Part shown: positions 38,038 to 48,817 of the stretch, piece by piece
Position numbering within the stretch: position 1 is the first letter of the stretch
Layout of the letters: every line of letters starts with the position of its first letter
From: Vulcanisaeta sp. JCM 16159
GTDB lineage: Archaea; Thermoproteota; Thermoprotei; Thermoproteales; Thermocladiaceae
Direction: 5' to 3'
Length of the DNA stretch: 49,481 nt
Assembly (NCBI RefSeq): GCF_001316265.1
Contig: NZ_BBDN01000003.1
Location: 187,339 to 236,819 of the forward strand
Notes under the pieces: generated by a model
Told to the model about the DNA's origin: nothing
The model's database searches: none
The model's input: the letters and a program-made list of their open reading frames with translations, nothing else
Program-made: the position numbers and the translations under genes

Positions 38038-40044
38038 ATGCTAAGTCAAAAGAGATCATTGAATGTCCTGGACCTATTGGCAATCTTAGTAGAGCTCACG
38101 GAGTTAAGGGGCTCAATACTAGATAAGGTCTATACCATGGGTGGCTCACTACTCCTGAGGTTTAGGAAGGGTTCCGAGAAGTACTTCATAATAGCGAACT
38201 CCCACAGGTTCGGATTGACGAGTTACGTCCTTGAGCACGGAGCCGAGGGAATACTACCACTTAGGAGGTTGATTGAGGGGAACTCACTTAGGGACCTTGA
38301 GCTACTTAACTTTGACCGCATTGTTAAGCTTCTGTTTGATGACGGCTACTTAATAATTGAACTACTTGAGCCCTGGAACGTGGTCTATGTAAGTAATGAC
38401 AACATGATTAAGTGGGTCCTAAGGCCATATAGGGGCAAGGATAGGGTCGTGAATAACGGTCTCGAGTACAAACCACCGCCTCAAAACTTCGTTAAGCCTA
38501 TTGATAATCGTGAAGACATCATCAAGGCCTTACAGGGCTATGACACGATAGGCAAGGCCATCGCCAGGGGCTTAGGCCTAGGTGGTGAGGTGGCCAACGA
38601 GGTGTGCATTAGGGCGTCAATTAATTGTGGTCAATCCGCTAATTCCGCCGATATTGATCGCATAATCTCGGTGATCTCATCCATGATAAGTACCATAAGT
38701 AGGGGTAGTTTAGAACCAACCATTTACTATGGTAATGGTGTGCCAATAACCGTAACGCCGATTAGGTACTTATCTATTAAGCATGATGGTATTAAGCAGT
38801 TTGGTAAATTTAATGAGGCCGTTGATGAGTACTTCCACGAAATCGAGGTTAAGGAAGAGTCTGAGAAGAAACTAGCCAGCATCTCCGGGGAGATTGCTAG
38901 GCTTGAGAGGAGTATTGATGAGTTAATGATTAGTATTGAGGGTTTCAGGAAGGGTTCTAGGGAGTTGAGGGTTAAGGCGGAGACCGTGCTTAATTGGAAG
39001 TACGTAATTGAGGAATTACTCAATGTGCTTAGGAATTACTGGTCCTCCTATAAGGATGAGTTCCAGGACTTAATCAGGGGCATGGAGTACCAGGGAATTA
39101 GGGTTAAGGGCTTTGACCTGAGGAGTAAGGCCGTGACGCTCGAGATTGACGGTGTCACAGTGTCAATACCATTAAATGCAGATGTTGGTGATGTAATTGA
39201 CGATTTATTTAACAGGGCTAAGGAGCTTGAACGTAAGGCTAAAACGGCTGAGGAGAACCTGGGCCAACTTAGGGCGCGCATTGAGGAGCTTAGGGTTGAG
39301 GGTGAGAGGATCGAGGAAAGCATTAGGGAGGGTTCGGTACGCGTGATTTACGGCGCCAGGGAGTGGTTCGAGAGGTTTAGGTGGTTCGTGACCAGTGGTG
39401 GTAAGTTCGTGATAGCTGGTAGGGATGCCACACAGAATGAGGTTATTGTTAGGCATTACCTGAGGCCCTGGGATATATTTGTTCATGCCGATATACCGGG
39501 GGGTTCCGTGGTTATTGTTAGACTTGCGGGTCCTAATGATGGTTTCAGCGATAGGGACATCCAGGAAGCAGCGCAATATGCAGTCTCGTATTCAAGGGCT
39601 TGGGCAATGGGCCTATCAGTACTCGATGCGTTTTACGTGAGGGGCGAACAAGTGACTAAAAGGGCACCATCTGGTGAGTACCTGGGTAAGGGTAGTTTCA
39701 TGATTTATGGAACCAGGGGTTGGATTAGGAATGCCGAGCTTAGCCTCGGTGTTGGCGTTAGAATTGACAGTATTAATAATTCGACCCTTATCAGGCTCAT
39801 CACGGCACCACCGAGTGTGATAGGGTCATTGAGTAGTTACTACGTCATATTAAGGCCTGGTACTAAGGATAGGGTTAACGTGAGTAGGGAGATTTATGAT
39901 TTGTTCAGAGGTAAGGTTACCGGGTTTACCAAGGTAATTAACCTGAGTCACATTGTTGATGCTGTGCCGGGTCCCTCAATCATCGAGGGTGTTTATGAGG
40001 GGAATCCAAGGCCCTGGAATGAATTAAGGGATTTAGCGAAGTGA
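38038..40044 (+). CDS. rqcH: RqcH/NEMF-type ribosome quality control protein, intact
   Basis: 668 unbroken residues. The N-terminal NFACT-N domain starts SLNVLDLLAILVELTELRGS, YTMGGSLLLRFRKGSEKYF and ANSHRFGLTSYVLEHG. A long coiled-coil middle (EKKLASISGEIARLERSIDE) is followed by the NFACT-R domain: REWFERFRWFVTSGGKFVIA, GRDATQNEVIVRHYLRPWDI, FVHADIPGGSVVIVRL, then AFYVRGEQVTKRAPSGEYLG and KGSFMIYGTRGWIRN. RqcH/NEMF binds stalled 50S-peptidyl-tRNA complexes and recruits alanyl-tRNA for C-terminal tailing in bacteria; the archaeal role is expected to be similar. Seven bases separate it from the Mut7-C gene. Confidence 0.93.
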   Translation: MLSQKRSLNVLDLLAILVELTELRGSILDKVYTMGGSLLLRFRKGSEKYFIIANSHRFGLTSYVLEHGAEGILPLRRLIEGNSLRDLELLNFDRIVKLLFDDGYLIIELLEPWNVVYVSNDNMIKWVLRPYRGKDRVVNNGLEYKPPPQNFVKPIDNREDIIKALQGYDTIGKAIARGLGLGGEVANEVCIRASINCGQSANSADIDRIISVISSMISTISRGSLEPTIYYGNGVPITVTPIRYLSIKHDGIKQFGKFNEAVDEYFHEIEVKEESEKKLASISGEIARLERSIDELMISIEGFRKGSRELRVKAETVLNWKYVIEELLNVLRNYWSSYKDEFQDLIRGMEYQGIRVKGFDLRSKAVTLEIDGVTVSIPLNADVGDVIDDLFNRAKELERKAKTAEENLGQLRARIEELRVEGERIEESIREGSVRVIYGAREWFERFRWFVTSGGKFVIAGRDATQNEVIVRHYLRPWDIFVHADIPGGSVVIVRLAGPNDGFSDRDIQEAAQYAVSYSRAWAMGLSVLDAFYVRGEQVTKRAPSGEYLGKGSFMIYGTRGWIRNAELSLGVGVRIDSINNSTLIRLITAPPSVIGSLSSYYVILRPGTKDRVNVSREIYDLFRGKVTGFTKVINLSHIVDAVPGPSIIEGVYEGNPRPWNELRDLAK

Positions 40045-40050
40045 CCGGCC

Positions 40051-40596
40051 TTGGAGGTTGCCAGACTTAATGCTTGTGTTGATCTGCCCATAAGCGATGA
40101 TGAGGTTGTTGTTGACTCAATGCTTGGTTGGTTAGTTAGGTGGTTGAGGATTCTGGGTGTTAGGGTCACTTATAACCCTAGTTTTGATGATTATTATTTA
40201 TTAAATGTTGGTCACGTGCTCGTGACCAAGGATAGGGAATTGTTTAGGAGAAGGACTAAGTTAAGCCTGTTACTGATTACTTCTGGTCATGTTGAGTGGT
40301 TATCAATACTCTCGTTGGTACTTGGGTTTCCATTAGTGCTTAATATGGAGAGGAGCTTATGTCCCATCTGTGGCTCAAGGCTAATTAAGGTCAGTAAGGA
40401 TTTAGTAATTGATAAGGTGCCTCAGGGTGTCTTGCTTAGGCATAGTGAGTTCTGGCTATGTACTGGTTGTGGTAAGGTTTATTGGGTTGGTAGCCACCAT
40501 GCGCGCATGGGCAAGGAGTTAGAGATTGCGAGGGGTATTCAAGGCGCACTAAGTACCCAGTGCATTAATGGTAATTTACTAGTAATTCGTGAGTAA
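40051..40596 (+). CDS. Mut7-C RNase domain protein with zinc ribbon, intact
   Basis: TTG start (LEVARLNACVDLPISDDEVV). The Mut7-C PIN-like domain is VVDSMLGWLVRWLRILGVRV, then VLVTKDRELFRRRTKLSLLL with the conserved D-x-M-L-G-x-L-x-R-W-L-R and T-x-D-R-E-L motifs. The zinc ribbon follows: RSLCPICGSRLIKVSKDL and EFWLCTGCGKVYWVGSHHAR, two C-x2-C pairs. 181 residues, typical for the archaeal family. It is predicted to cleave RNA; the substrate is unknown. Tight linkage to rqcH hints at a role around stalled ribosomes (inference). Confidence 0.85.
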   Translation: MEVARLNACVDLPISDDEVVVDSMLGWLVRWLRILGVRVTYNPSFDDYYLLNVGHVLVTKDRELFRRRTKLSLLLITSGHVEWLSILSLVLGFPLVLNMERSLCPICGSRLIKVSKDLVIDKVPQGVLLRHSEFWLCTGCGKVYWVGSHHARMGKELEIARGIQGALSTQCINGNLLVIRE

Positions 40597-40632
40597 ATAG
40601 GGAGGGCATTATGTATAAATGCATATAAATGG

Positions 40633-41349
40633 TTGACTATAACGCTGTACCACATGCAACTATTCAAGCCTCTCAATGAGCAGGACTACGTAAGCCTTAT
40701 TAAGTATCTGAGGACTAAGATCCTTGAGAGACTTGGCGTTAAGGCTAACTATGACATAGACCCAACGCATTTAGTAAAGATTGCGGAGCTCAAGCTCGGT
40801 GTCTTCGTATCCATTGAAAAGCTCATGTACTCAGACGGCATGATAAAGAGGGTCCTTAGGGGTAGTATGGGTACGATAAGGCCAATAAAGAACCTACTTG
40901 AGGACTCAGTAACCGCTGCAATACACGCAGCCTTCTATGACCCAAGGTTCTCGCCAATATCCATTGCCGAGTTTAAGAACTGCGTCCTCGAGGTTACGGT
41001 AACATCGCCACTAATGGATGTTAACATGGACTGGGTCAGGAGGGAGATGGTGCTTGGTTATCATGGATTGTACATAGTTGACTCGGGCAAGGCCACAATA
41101 CTTCTTCCACAGAAGGTTGTGGAGATGGCCGAGAATTACTACCAAAGGGATGGTAAGCAATTGGGTATTGACGATTTTATTAAAGAGCTTTGTGATTCTC
41201 TGAGGATCTGCAACCCAACAAGCATTAAGGCATTTAAAACGCAGATAATATATGAATTACGTCCTGATGGCGACGTCATTGAACGCAAACTTTACCTTAA
41301 CAGATTACTGAGTAATCATGTAAAGTTGTCAGTGGCTATGAATGAGTAA
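40633..41349 (+). CDS. AMMECR1-domain protein, intact
   Basis: 238 residues. The N-terminal region is KYLRTKILERLGVKANYDID; the AMMECR1 core has VFVSIEKLM, RGSMGTIRPIKNLLEDSVTA, AIHAAFYDPRFSPISIAEFK and NCVLEVTVTSPLMDV, then GYHGLYIVDSGKATILLPQK. The well-known L-R-G-C-I-G motif is L-R-G-S-M-G here, so the conserved Cys is replaced by Ser. Function of the family is unsettled; radical-SAM and dioxygenase-like partners occur elsewhere but not here. TATA-like elements at 40614-40630 lie just before the TTG start. A start at MQLFKPLNEQ (ATG 40654) is possible. Confidence 0.8.
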   Translation: MTITLYHMQLFKPLNEQDYVSLIKYLRTKILERLGVKANYDIDPTHLVKIAELKLGVFVSIEKLMYSDGMIKRVLRGSMGTIRPIKNLLEDSVTAAIHAAFYDPRFSPISIAEFKNCVLEVTVTSPLMDVNMDWVRREMVLGYHGLYIVDSGKATILLPQKVVEMAENYYQRDGKQLGIDDFIKELCDSLRICNPTSIKAFKTQIIYELRPDGDVIERKLYLNRLLSNHVKLSVAMNE

Positions 41350-41426
41350 TAAATTATTGACGCCATTTTAAACACTAAAGATTTATTAAATCGGCCTATA
41401 TTTAAGAATTGAGGTATATGCCGGTC

Positions 41427-42137
41427 ATGATTAAGTTTTACATGGTTGTGGGTAGGGATGAGACTTACGAAAACGTTATTAGAAGTGTTGTCACAGAGGT
41501 TAGGGAGAAGTTTAAGGGCAGTGAGAGGAATGTTAATGCAACGTTCATTAGAATAAAGCCCGAGGCCGTTGATACGGCACTTAATGCATTAAGCATGCCG
41601 GAAAGCCAAATACCCCAAAACCTGGTATACTTAGTCAAGTCGATGAAGCAGGATGGAGTTTCGGCATTACCTGCATTGATAATTAATGGTAGGAAGGTGT
41701 ATGAGGGCCAATTACCAGCACCGGATGTGGTAAGGAAGACGGTGATGGATGAGGTAGTTACTGCGTTATCGCCTCAAGCACCACCACAACAGCCAACACA
41801 AGTAATAAGCCCACCCCAGCCGGCACCGCAGGTACCAAGTATTCCGCAACCACCGGCACAACCACCTACTCCACCAACTCCTCTGCCACCACCTCCACCA
41901 GTTGAGGTTAGGCAACAGGCCGTGGAGATAACGAGACCTGAAGCCACAGTTATTGAAAAACCACAAGCGCCGCCAGCGCCCACGCCTCTTTCATCGTTAC
42001 CAAGTGGTATTAAGATAGTTATGGGTAGACCGGATGATTGCAGAAATTGTATTTACTACGGTGCTAACACCGGCGTATGCCTGTTATTTGGATACAAGAT
42101 AGTTAATCCGACCAGGCCGCCATGTAAATCAACTTAG
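41427..42137 (+). CDS. Thioredoxin-fold-like protein with Pro-rich linker and four-Cys tail, intact
   Basis: The frame opens at TTG 41409, but ATG 41427 (MIKFYMVVGRDETYENVIRS) best fits the TATA near 41396-41406. Residues 1-110 look like a thioredoxin-type domain with DGVSALPALIINGRKVYEGQ (strand and cis-Pro region) but no C-x-x-C active site. Then about 60 residues of Pro-rich linker (QPPTPPTPLPPPPP). The tail PDDCRNCIYYGANTGVC and YKIVNPTRPPC holds four Cys that could bind an Fe-S cluster or zinc. About 236 residues. I do not recognise the whole architecture. Confidence 0.7.
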   Translation: MIKFYMVVGRDETYENVIRSVVTEVREKFKGSERNVNATFIRIKPEAVDTALNALSMPESQIPQNLVYLVKSMKQDGVSALPALIINGRKVYEGQLPAPDVVRKTVMDEVVTALSPQAPPQQPTQVISPPQPAPQVPSIPQPPAQPPTPPTPLPPPPPVEVRQQAVEITRPEATVIEKPQAPPAPTPLSSLPSGIKIVMGRPDDCRNCIYYGANTGVCLLFGYKIVNPTRPPCKST

Positions 42138-42168
42138 TTTCGCTTGTTGATTTTCTAGATTGCCAGCC

Positions 42169-42447
42169 TTATATTATTAAATCCACGGTATCACCAAGGG
42201 CCTGCCCAGGCAGTCCGCGCCTAAATCTGGCGAGTAGTTGACCATGCTTACCCCATATCCTGAGCACCTTCCCAATTACTTCAGTTCCCTTTCTAGACCT
42301 CCAAATAACCTTGGCGTTAACGAATTTTGCCGCATCTACTGACGTTTCAACACCCGGCACTATGATTATGGCATCCCTTGAGTATCCAATGGATCCCCTC
42401 CGTATTGAGTATATCCTCGCCTTGACAGTCTTTACTTGCATTGACAC
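42169..42447 (-). CDS. rpl35ae: 50S ribosomal protein L35Ae, intact
   Basis: 92 residues from GTG 42447 or 90 from ATG 42441 (MQVKTVKARIYSIRRG). L35Ae (eL33) features: VPGVETSVDAAKFVNAKVIW, RKGTEVIGKVLRIWGKHGQL and LARFRRGLPGQALGDTVDL, the G-K-V, H-G and A-R-F-x-x-G-L-P-G-Q-A-L motifs of the family. It binds 23S rRNA on the large subunit. Minus-strand TTTAAAAATT at 42468-42477 lies about 25-31 bases upstream. It is divergent from atpI. Confidence 0.93.
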   Translation of the reverse strand: MSMQVKTVKARIYSIRRGSIGYSRDAIIIVPGVETSVDAAKFVNAKVIWRSRKGTEVIGKVLRIWGKHGQLLARFRRGLPGQALGDTVDLII

Positions 42448-42554
42448 GTTACATGACGCAATACAGAATTTTTAAATGCTACTTTCGTAAATACTCGTTA
42501 CCAGGTCTTTGGAGGAATAATGCTTAAATTCTATAATTAGCCTTTGTCTCTCGA

Positions 42555-45077
42555 ATGCCAATAGCGAGACTTATTGAGTATAAGATTGCATTACCGTCAG
42601 AACACGCCTTTGATCTATTGATGAATATAGGTAATGCTGGTTACTTCATGCCAATAACTAGGCCAGGGGTAATACCGGCACCCAAGGTGTCGGGTAAGTA
42701 CTCGGAGAAGATTAGGAAAGTTGAGGATATATCCAGGGAACTGGGTAGGATATTGAATCAGTACTCAATACCGCCACCAACGGCTCTCCATGAGGTTAAG
42801 ATTAGCCTATTCAACGAGCTACTTGAGTACATAATTGAGGATGGGGAGGATCTACTCACCAGAGTCAGGCAGTACCTTGATACCATTGAAGGCATTAGGG
42901 GTGAGTATGTGAGGTTGAGGAGTATTGTGGATGTAGCATCATCCGTTGGCGGCGTCATTATGGAGAGGCTGAAGCACTTCTCAATGGATATCATACCGTT
43001 GAGCGAGGAGGATTTTAATGAGTTTAGTAACGCCATTGCTAATCATGGAGCCGAGGCACTACCCGTTAGCCCAGGATAGGTTCTACGCACTGGTGATATA
43101 CCCAGAGTGGGCCAGGCAGGGTTTACTGAGTGCATATAAGTTGTTTAATACGAACCCACTTGAGGTACCTAGTAACTTTGACTTAAACACCATGAAGAGT
43201 AGGTTGGCAGAGCTGGAGGGTAGGTTAGAAAGGCTTGAGCAGGAATTTAGAGACTTCCTAACCAAGGTTAGTGATAGGGCCTACGCAATTATCAACCTTT
43301 CGGATATGATAACGAACATAGTTAGGCAGTACATGGACTCAGCAATACCCGAGGGTAAGGACGTGGGTGATAGGCTAGTGCAATTGATTAATTCCGTGAA
43401 TGAGACTAGGAATAGAATTAGAGAGCTAGAGATAATACATGAGGTTCTAGGTACATGAAGAAGGCCGGTATCTCCTTCGAGGGCCTCAGTAGGCTTAGGG
43501 TCAGGGTATTCGCGATCAAGGGTGGTGTGAACGAGGACTTCATTAAGGGGCTTATGTACATTAAACGTGACATTGAGGGTACAGACTTATCAATACTCAC
43601 GCTCATAGAGTCTCCGGAGAACCTGGACGTGAAGTCACTGGGTAAGGAGGTTTATGAAATAGGTAGGGACTACCTAGTCGATATTAAGTCAGCATTTGAA
43701 TTAACAGGTAGGGAATTGACGGACCTAAGGTCTAGGCTTAAGGACCTGGAGAGGGAGTATGAGGAGTTTGTGAAGGAGTTTAACGAGGTCTCTACCTACG
43801 GTGTTGATGGTATTAGTAAGGTCGGCGGTGATGTCGTGACGATAGCCGGTTACGTCAAAGAAAGCCTATCGAGTAAATTCGATGACTTATTAGCATCATT
43901 GCTCAGTAAGTTAGCTATCGATGCCAGGGTTAGGAAGGAGAGTAAGGTGGTGTATGTCAAGGAGATAGAGCCGGAGAAGGCGCCAACGCTTGAGGAGTAT
44001 CCGAAGCTCATTGATGCGTTTAAGAAAATAACGTACATGTATGGGGTACCGAAGTACACGGAGATAAGCCCCATAATACTAACTTTCATACTATTCCCAG
44101 CTTTCTACGGCTGGATGTACCCGGACTTGGGCCACGGCATAGTACTATCCCTATTCGGCTACGCCTTGTATAGGTCACGTTATAAGGGTCCCAATGCCTT
44201 CCTACGCTCAATATTCAGCGGTAAATACTCGACATGGGGCTTAATATTCCTAATGGCAGGTATTTGGTCCATAGTATTCACCTTCATTGAGAGTGGTACA
44301 ATATTTGGAATAGAAATAAAGGGTTTGAATCCACGCTTTAAGTTAGCCAGTATTAGTCAGCCAGGATTTGTTGTTTTTAACTCGATCTATGCCATGTTAG
44401 CCGTGTCAATAATGGTTGGTATAGTGTCATTACTTCTATCCTTTGCACTTAAAGCTGTTAATGCCTATAGGGGTGGTGAGAGGGATCTGGCCATAGGCTT
44501 TTATGTACCACTGTTCTTCTTCTTCGCATTCCTAGTACTTGCCCTAATGGGCGCTGGGTTCGTACCAGTCATAAGGATTGGTGAGGAAACCCCATTACTA
44601 CAATCATTATATCCCTTATTCAATGCAATAGAGAGTTTAATGTGGTATTGGGTATACGCGGTATTTGCTACGTTAGCAATACTAGTATACTCACTGCTTT
44701 ACTTCAGGGCTAAGTACAGGGGTGTTCCTGGGTTTAGTGCTGCCCAGTTGGCCGTTGAGGTTGGTGCCGAGGCTGCAATACCGAGTCTCACGAATACCAT
44801 ATCCTTCATGAGGCTGAGTATCGTGGCTATAATGCACGCCGTATTCACTGCAATGACATACGCCTGGGCTGTCTCGCTGGGATTATTCACACTAGCCGGC
44901 CTCGCCGTGTTGATAATATTCAACTTGATAATAATAATCGGTGAGGGGTTCGTAGCCTTCGTACAAAGCCTGAGGCTTCACTTCTATGAGATGTACACGA
45001 AGTTCTTCAGCGGCGCCGGTGTATTATTCACACCCTTCACACTGGGCCTAAGGTGGGTTAGGCTCCTCATAGTCTAG
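42555..45077 (+). CDS. atpI: A-type ATP synthase subunit I (a), two frameshifts
   Basis: Membrane subunit that forms the ion half-channels next to the rotor. The soluble arm begins ARLIEYKIALPSEHAFDLLM; breaks near 43070 (ALPV to AQDRFYALVIYPEW) and near 43452 (HEVLG to MKKAGISFEGL) are each one base. The membrane part from about 44080 has the typical ILFPAFYGWMYPDLGHGIVL, then several helices and the Arg-bearing TISFMRLSIVAIMHAVFTAM, GEGFVAFVQSLRLHFYEMYT and KFFSGAGVLFTPF. Joined length is about 840 residues, at the long end for the family. Other ATP synthase subunits are not in the window, so atpI stands apart from them. Confidence 0.93.
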
Positions 45078-45087
45078 GTATAAAAAG

Positions 45088-45095
45088 TATATATA
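45088..45095 (+). promoter_or_regulatory. TATA box for CBS-domain gene
   Basis: TATATATA is centred about 29 bases before ATG 45121, just after the atpI stop. Confidence 0.55.
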
Positions 45096-45120
45096 GGGCC
45101 TTAAGGTACTTATTAATTGC

Positions 45121-45592
45121 ATGGCAATACCCCGCGTTAGGGACGTGATGAAGGAGGTGCCCATAACCGTGAGGGATGATGAACCATTAACCGAGGTCAT
45201 TAAGATAATGAATGAGAGGAATATTGGATCAATAATAGTGACTGATGAGGAGGGTAAGGCCATTGGCGTATTTACCGAGAGAGATTTATTGAGATTGATT
45301 GCAAGTAACGTAGGCCTTGGTGCGTTAACGGTCGGTGATGTTATGACGAGGAATGTCATCGTTGTTGAGGAGGACGCCAGTTTAATAAAGGCTGTGCATA
45401 TAATGGCTAAGCACGGTATTAGGCACTTGCCAATTGTTGATGAGGATGGTAAGGTCGTGTATAATATCGATTAGGGATGCCGCAATAGCATTGGCAAGGC
45501 TTCTCGTTGACATGAACGTGGAGGAGCTTGGCGCCACAGAGGAGGAGGTGAGCATGATTAGGGATCTCGTGAACATTGATGAGGGAATTTAA
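45121..45592 (+). CDS. CBS-domain pair protein, one frameshift
   Basis: Two CBS motifs: VRDVMKEVPITVRDDEPLTE, NIGSIIVTDEEGKAIGVFTE, RDLLRLIASN; then VGDVMTRNVIVVEEDASLIK, HGIRHLPIVDEDGKVV. A break near 45465 is repaired by one G, giving GIISIRDAAIALARLLVDMN and a tail ending RDLVNIDEGI. Joined length is about 157 residues, the standalone size. CBS pairs bind adenine nucleotides and act as energy sensors; with no fused effector the target is unknown. The gene converges on the LysO gene with a one-base gap. Confidence 0.88.
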
Positions 45593-45593
45593 G

Positions 45594-46523
<930 letters not shown>

Positions 46524-46605
46524 ATGGCCCCTCCGAAGGCCCCGCTTTTAATTCTTAACAAATACCTATTTATTGTTAGGTAGCGAGTTAATGAATTGAG
46601 AAGAA

Positions 46606-47560
46606 ATGTCCCGGGATAGCGTAGACTTGGAGGATTTAGAGGGTATTGGGCCGAAGACCGCTCAATTACTTAAGTCAAAGGGAATACTCAGCGTTAAGCA
46701 TTTGGCGCTTTTCAACCCTGAAGAGCTCATTGAGCTAACTGACATGACACCTGATAGGGTTGAGAAGATACTGAGGTCCGCGAGGGATATCGTGTTCGGC
46801 AGCAATAGGGTCTCAAGGGCGACAGACCTAGCCAGGTCTTTTGAGGGCATCATTAGGTTGAAGACAAATGTTAGGGCTATCGATGATTTACTGCAGGGCG
46901 GCTTAGAGCCTAAGGCGATTTATGAATTTGCCGGCGAATTCGGCACTGGTAAGACTCAACTCTGTCATCAGCTCTCGGTAACCGTTCAGTTAGGTCAGGA
47001 TAAGGGTGGTGTTGGTGGTTCGGTCGTTTACCTAGACACTGAGGAGGCCTTCTCACCAAGTAGGATCGTCAATATTGCCCAAAGGTTTGACCTGGACCCC
47101 AATGAGGCCTTGGATAATATATACGTCATTAAGGTGGTCAATGCTGCGGACCTCGAGGATAGGATTAAGTTTGATGTTGTCAAGCTTGTTGAGCAGGCTA
47201 ACGTTAAGCTTATCGTGGTTGACTCAATAATAGCCCTTTACAGCTGAGTTTAAGGGTAGGGAGAGGCTTGCCGAGAGGCAGCAGAGGCTTAATTACATAC
47301 TTGATTGGTTAATGAGGATTGCCAAGGTCTATAATGTGTATGTGGTACTCACGAACCAAGTCCTTGATGTGCCGATGGGGTATATCGAAGTTAAGAGACC
47401 TGCTGGCGGTAATGTGCTGGCCCACGCAGTTACGCATAGGTTGTTCCTTAGGAAGTCTAAGGAGGATATTAAGGTCATGGAGGTCCTGGACTCGCCCAGG
47501 CTTCCCTTCAAGGCCAGTGCGATGTTTAGGATTACGGATAAGGGTATTGAGGATGTTTAG
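46606..47560 (+). CDS. radA: DNA recombinase RadA, one frameshift
   Basis: N-terminal helix-hairpin-helix: VDLEDLEGIGPKTAQLLKSK. The ATPase core has Walker A FAGEFGTGKTQLCHQLSV, VVYLDTEEAFSPSRIVNIAQ and Walker B KLIVVDSIIALYS. At about 47243 one base joins AEFKGRERLAERQQRLNYIL, the L1 region; L2-side residues read VLTNQVLDVPMGYIEVKRPA, then GGNVLAHAVTHRLFLRKSKE. About 318 residues, full length. It forms filaments on single-stranded DNA for strand exchange. Walker A has GTGKT where most RadA have GSGKT, and the VLDVPMGYIEVK loop is less canonical, so a RadA paralogue is possible. Confidence 0.85.
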
Positions 47561-47607
47561 TGATGGTTCGTAAATTATTTAATCCGTAGTTAATTATAGA
47601 CTTGGTA

Positions 47608-48786
47608 ATGCCAGCTAATTTACCACCAGAGGCGAAGGCCAAGTGGTTGAAGGTAATGGAAGCCAAGACACCTGAAGAGAAGCTGAAGGCGCTTGAGGAG
47701 TTCCTAAGCACGGTACCTAAGCATAAGGGTACGGAGAACTTGGTTCATTGGGCTAGGAGGAGGATGGCCCAGCTTAGGAGGGAGATTGAGGAGAAGAGGA
47801 CAAAGGAACGGAGCCTGAGGTCTGGCGGAGGGGTTAATATCTATATCGAGAAGGAGGGTGATGCTCAAGTGGTCGTAATAGGACCACCATCATCAGGCAA
47901 ATCAAGCCTTTTAAGGTGCCTGACTAACGTGAGGGTTGAACCTGATGATGTACCGTTCTCATCAATTGAACCAATACCTGGCATGTTCATTTACGACAAT
48001 GTCTACTTCCAACTTGTGAAGTTGCCCTCAATTAATATCTATGACGTGGACTCGGATGTGAACTCTATGGCGCTATCAATGATTAGAAATGCGGACAGCG
48101 CAATAGTGGTTCTTGACGCGAGTGGTGATATCGAGACTCAGTACAACGCCTTAAAGGGTATCCTTAGGGAGAATGGGATATACATAGTTAGACCTAGGGG
48201 TTTTGTGACGATAGAAAGAAGACCAACAGGTGGAATTCAAGTCGTTGGTAAGTTGGTTAATGGTACGGCAGAGGATGTTAAAAGGTTATTGGTGAGTTAC
48301 GGGATAAACAATGCCCTGGTCATGATTAATGGTGAGGCCACGCTGGATGATGTTGAGGAATCAATATTTAAGGATATAACGTATAAGCCGGCTCTCGTTG
48401 TAATAAATAAGATTGACCTGGCAGACATCGATTATATAAGGAATATCACTGCCAAACTAGGCAATGAGACATTGGTATTAACTGCGTCGCTAAGGAACTG
48501 CGTAATTGATTCTAAGGCGCTTGGCGAGTCATTATTGAGGATAATGGACCTAATAAGGGTCTATACAAAGGAGCCGGATGCCGATACGTACTCACCAAAG
48601 CCCTTCGTACTTAGGAGAGGTTCGACGGTGGGCGACTTGGCTAAGAGGATTCATAGTAGGTTTTATGAGGGGTTTAAGTACGCCAGGGTTTGGAGGATTG
48701 ATAAATTCCCAATGGGTGTTAAAAGGGTCGGTATTAATTACGTTCTTAATGACGGTGATGTCGTGGAGATTCACTCATCTCTATAG
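47608..48786 (+). CDS. DRG-type (Obg superfamily) GTPase with TGS domain, intact
   Basis: ATG 47608 (MPANLPPEAKAKWLKVMEAK) is preferred to TTG 47602. An N-terminal basic helical region (LRREIEEKRTKERSLRSGGG) is followed by the G domain: G1 VVVIGPPSSGKSSLLRCLTN, G2 region DVPFSSIEPIPGMF, G3 replaced by KLPSINIYD, G4 LVVINKIDLAD. The C-terminal TGS domain is SPKPFVLRRGSTVGDLAKRI, GFKYARVWRI, GINYVLNDGDVVEIH. 393 residues. DRG GTPases bind translating ribosomes. The G3 D-x-x-G is not recognisable, which is unusual. Confidence 0.85.
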   Translation: MPANLPPEAKAKWLKVMEAKTPEEKLKALEEFLSTVPKHKGTENLVHWARRRMAQLRREIEEKRTKERSLRSGGGVNIYIEKEGDAQVVVIGPPSSGKSSLLRCLTNVRVEPDDVPFSSIEPIPGMFIYDNVYFQLVKLPSINIYDVDSDVNSMALSMIRNADSAIVVLDASGDIETQYNALKGILRENGIYIVRPRGFVTIERRPTGGIQVVGKLVNGTAEDVKRLLVSYGINNALVMINGEATLDDVEESIFKDITYKPALVVINKIDLADIDYIRNITAKLGNETLVLTASLRNCVIDSKALGESLLRIMDLIRVYTKEPDADTYSPKPFVLRRGSTVGDLAKRIHSRFYEGFKYARVWRIDKFPMGVKRVGINYVLNDGDVVEIHSSL

Positions 48787-48817
48787 CCTTATTAACTGGC
48801 ACTGCGTACATTAGGTA

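Noticed and set aside
41766..41983. Gly-rich and Trp-rich minus-strand frames opposite the Pro-rich linker
   Set aside because: They are complements of CCA/CCT proline codons and have no start context.
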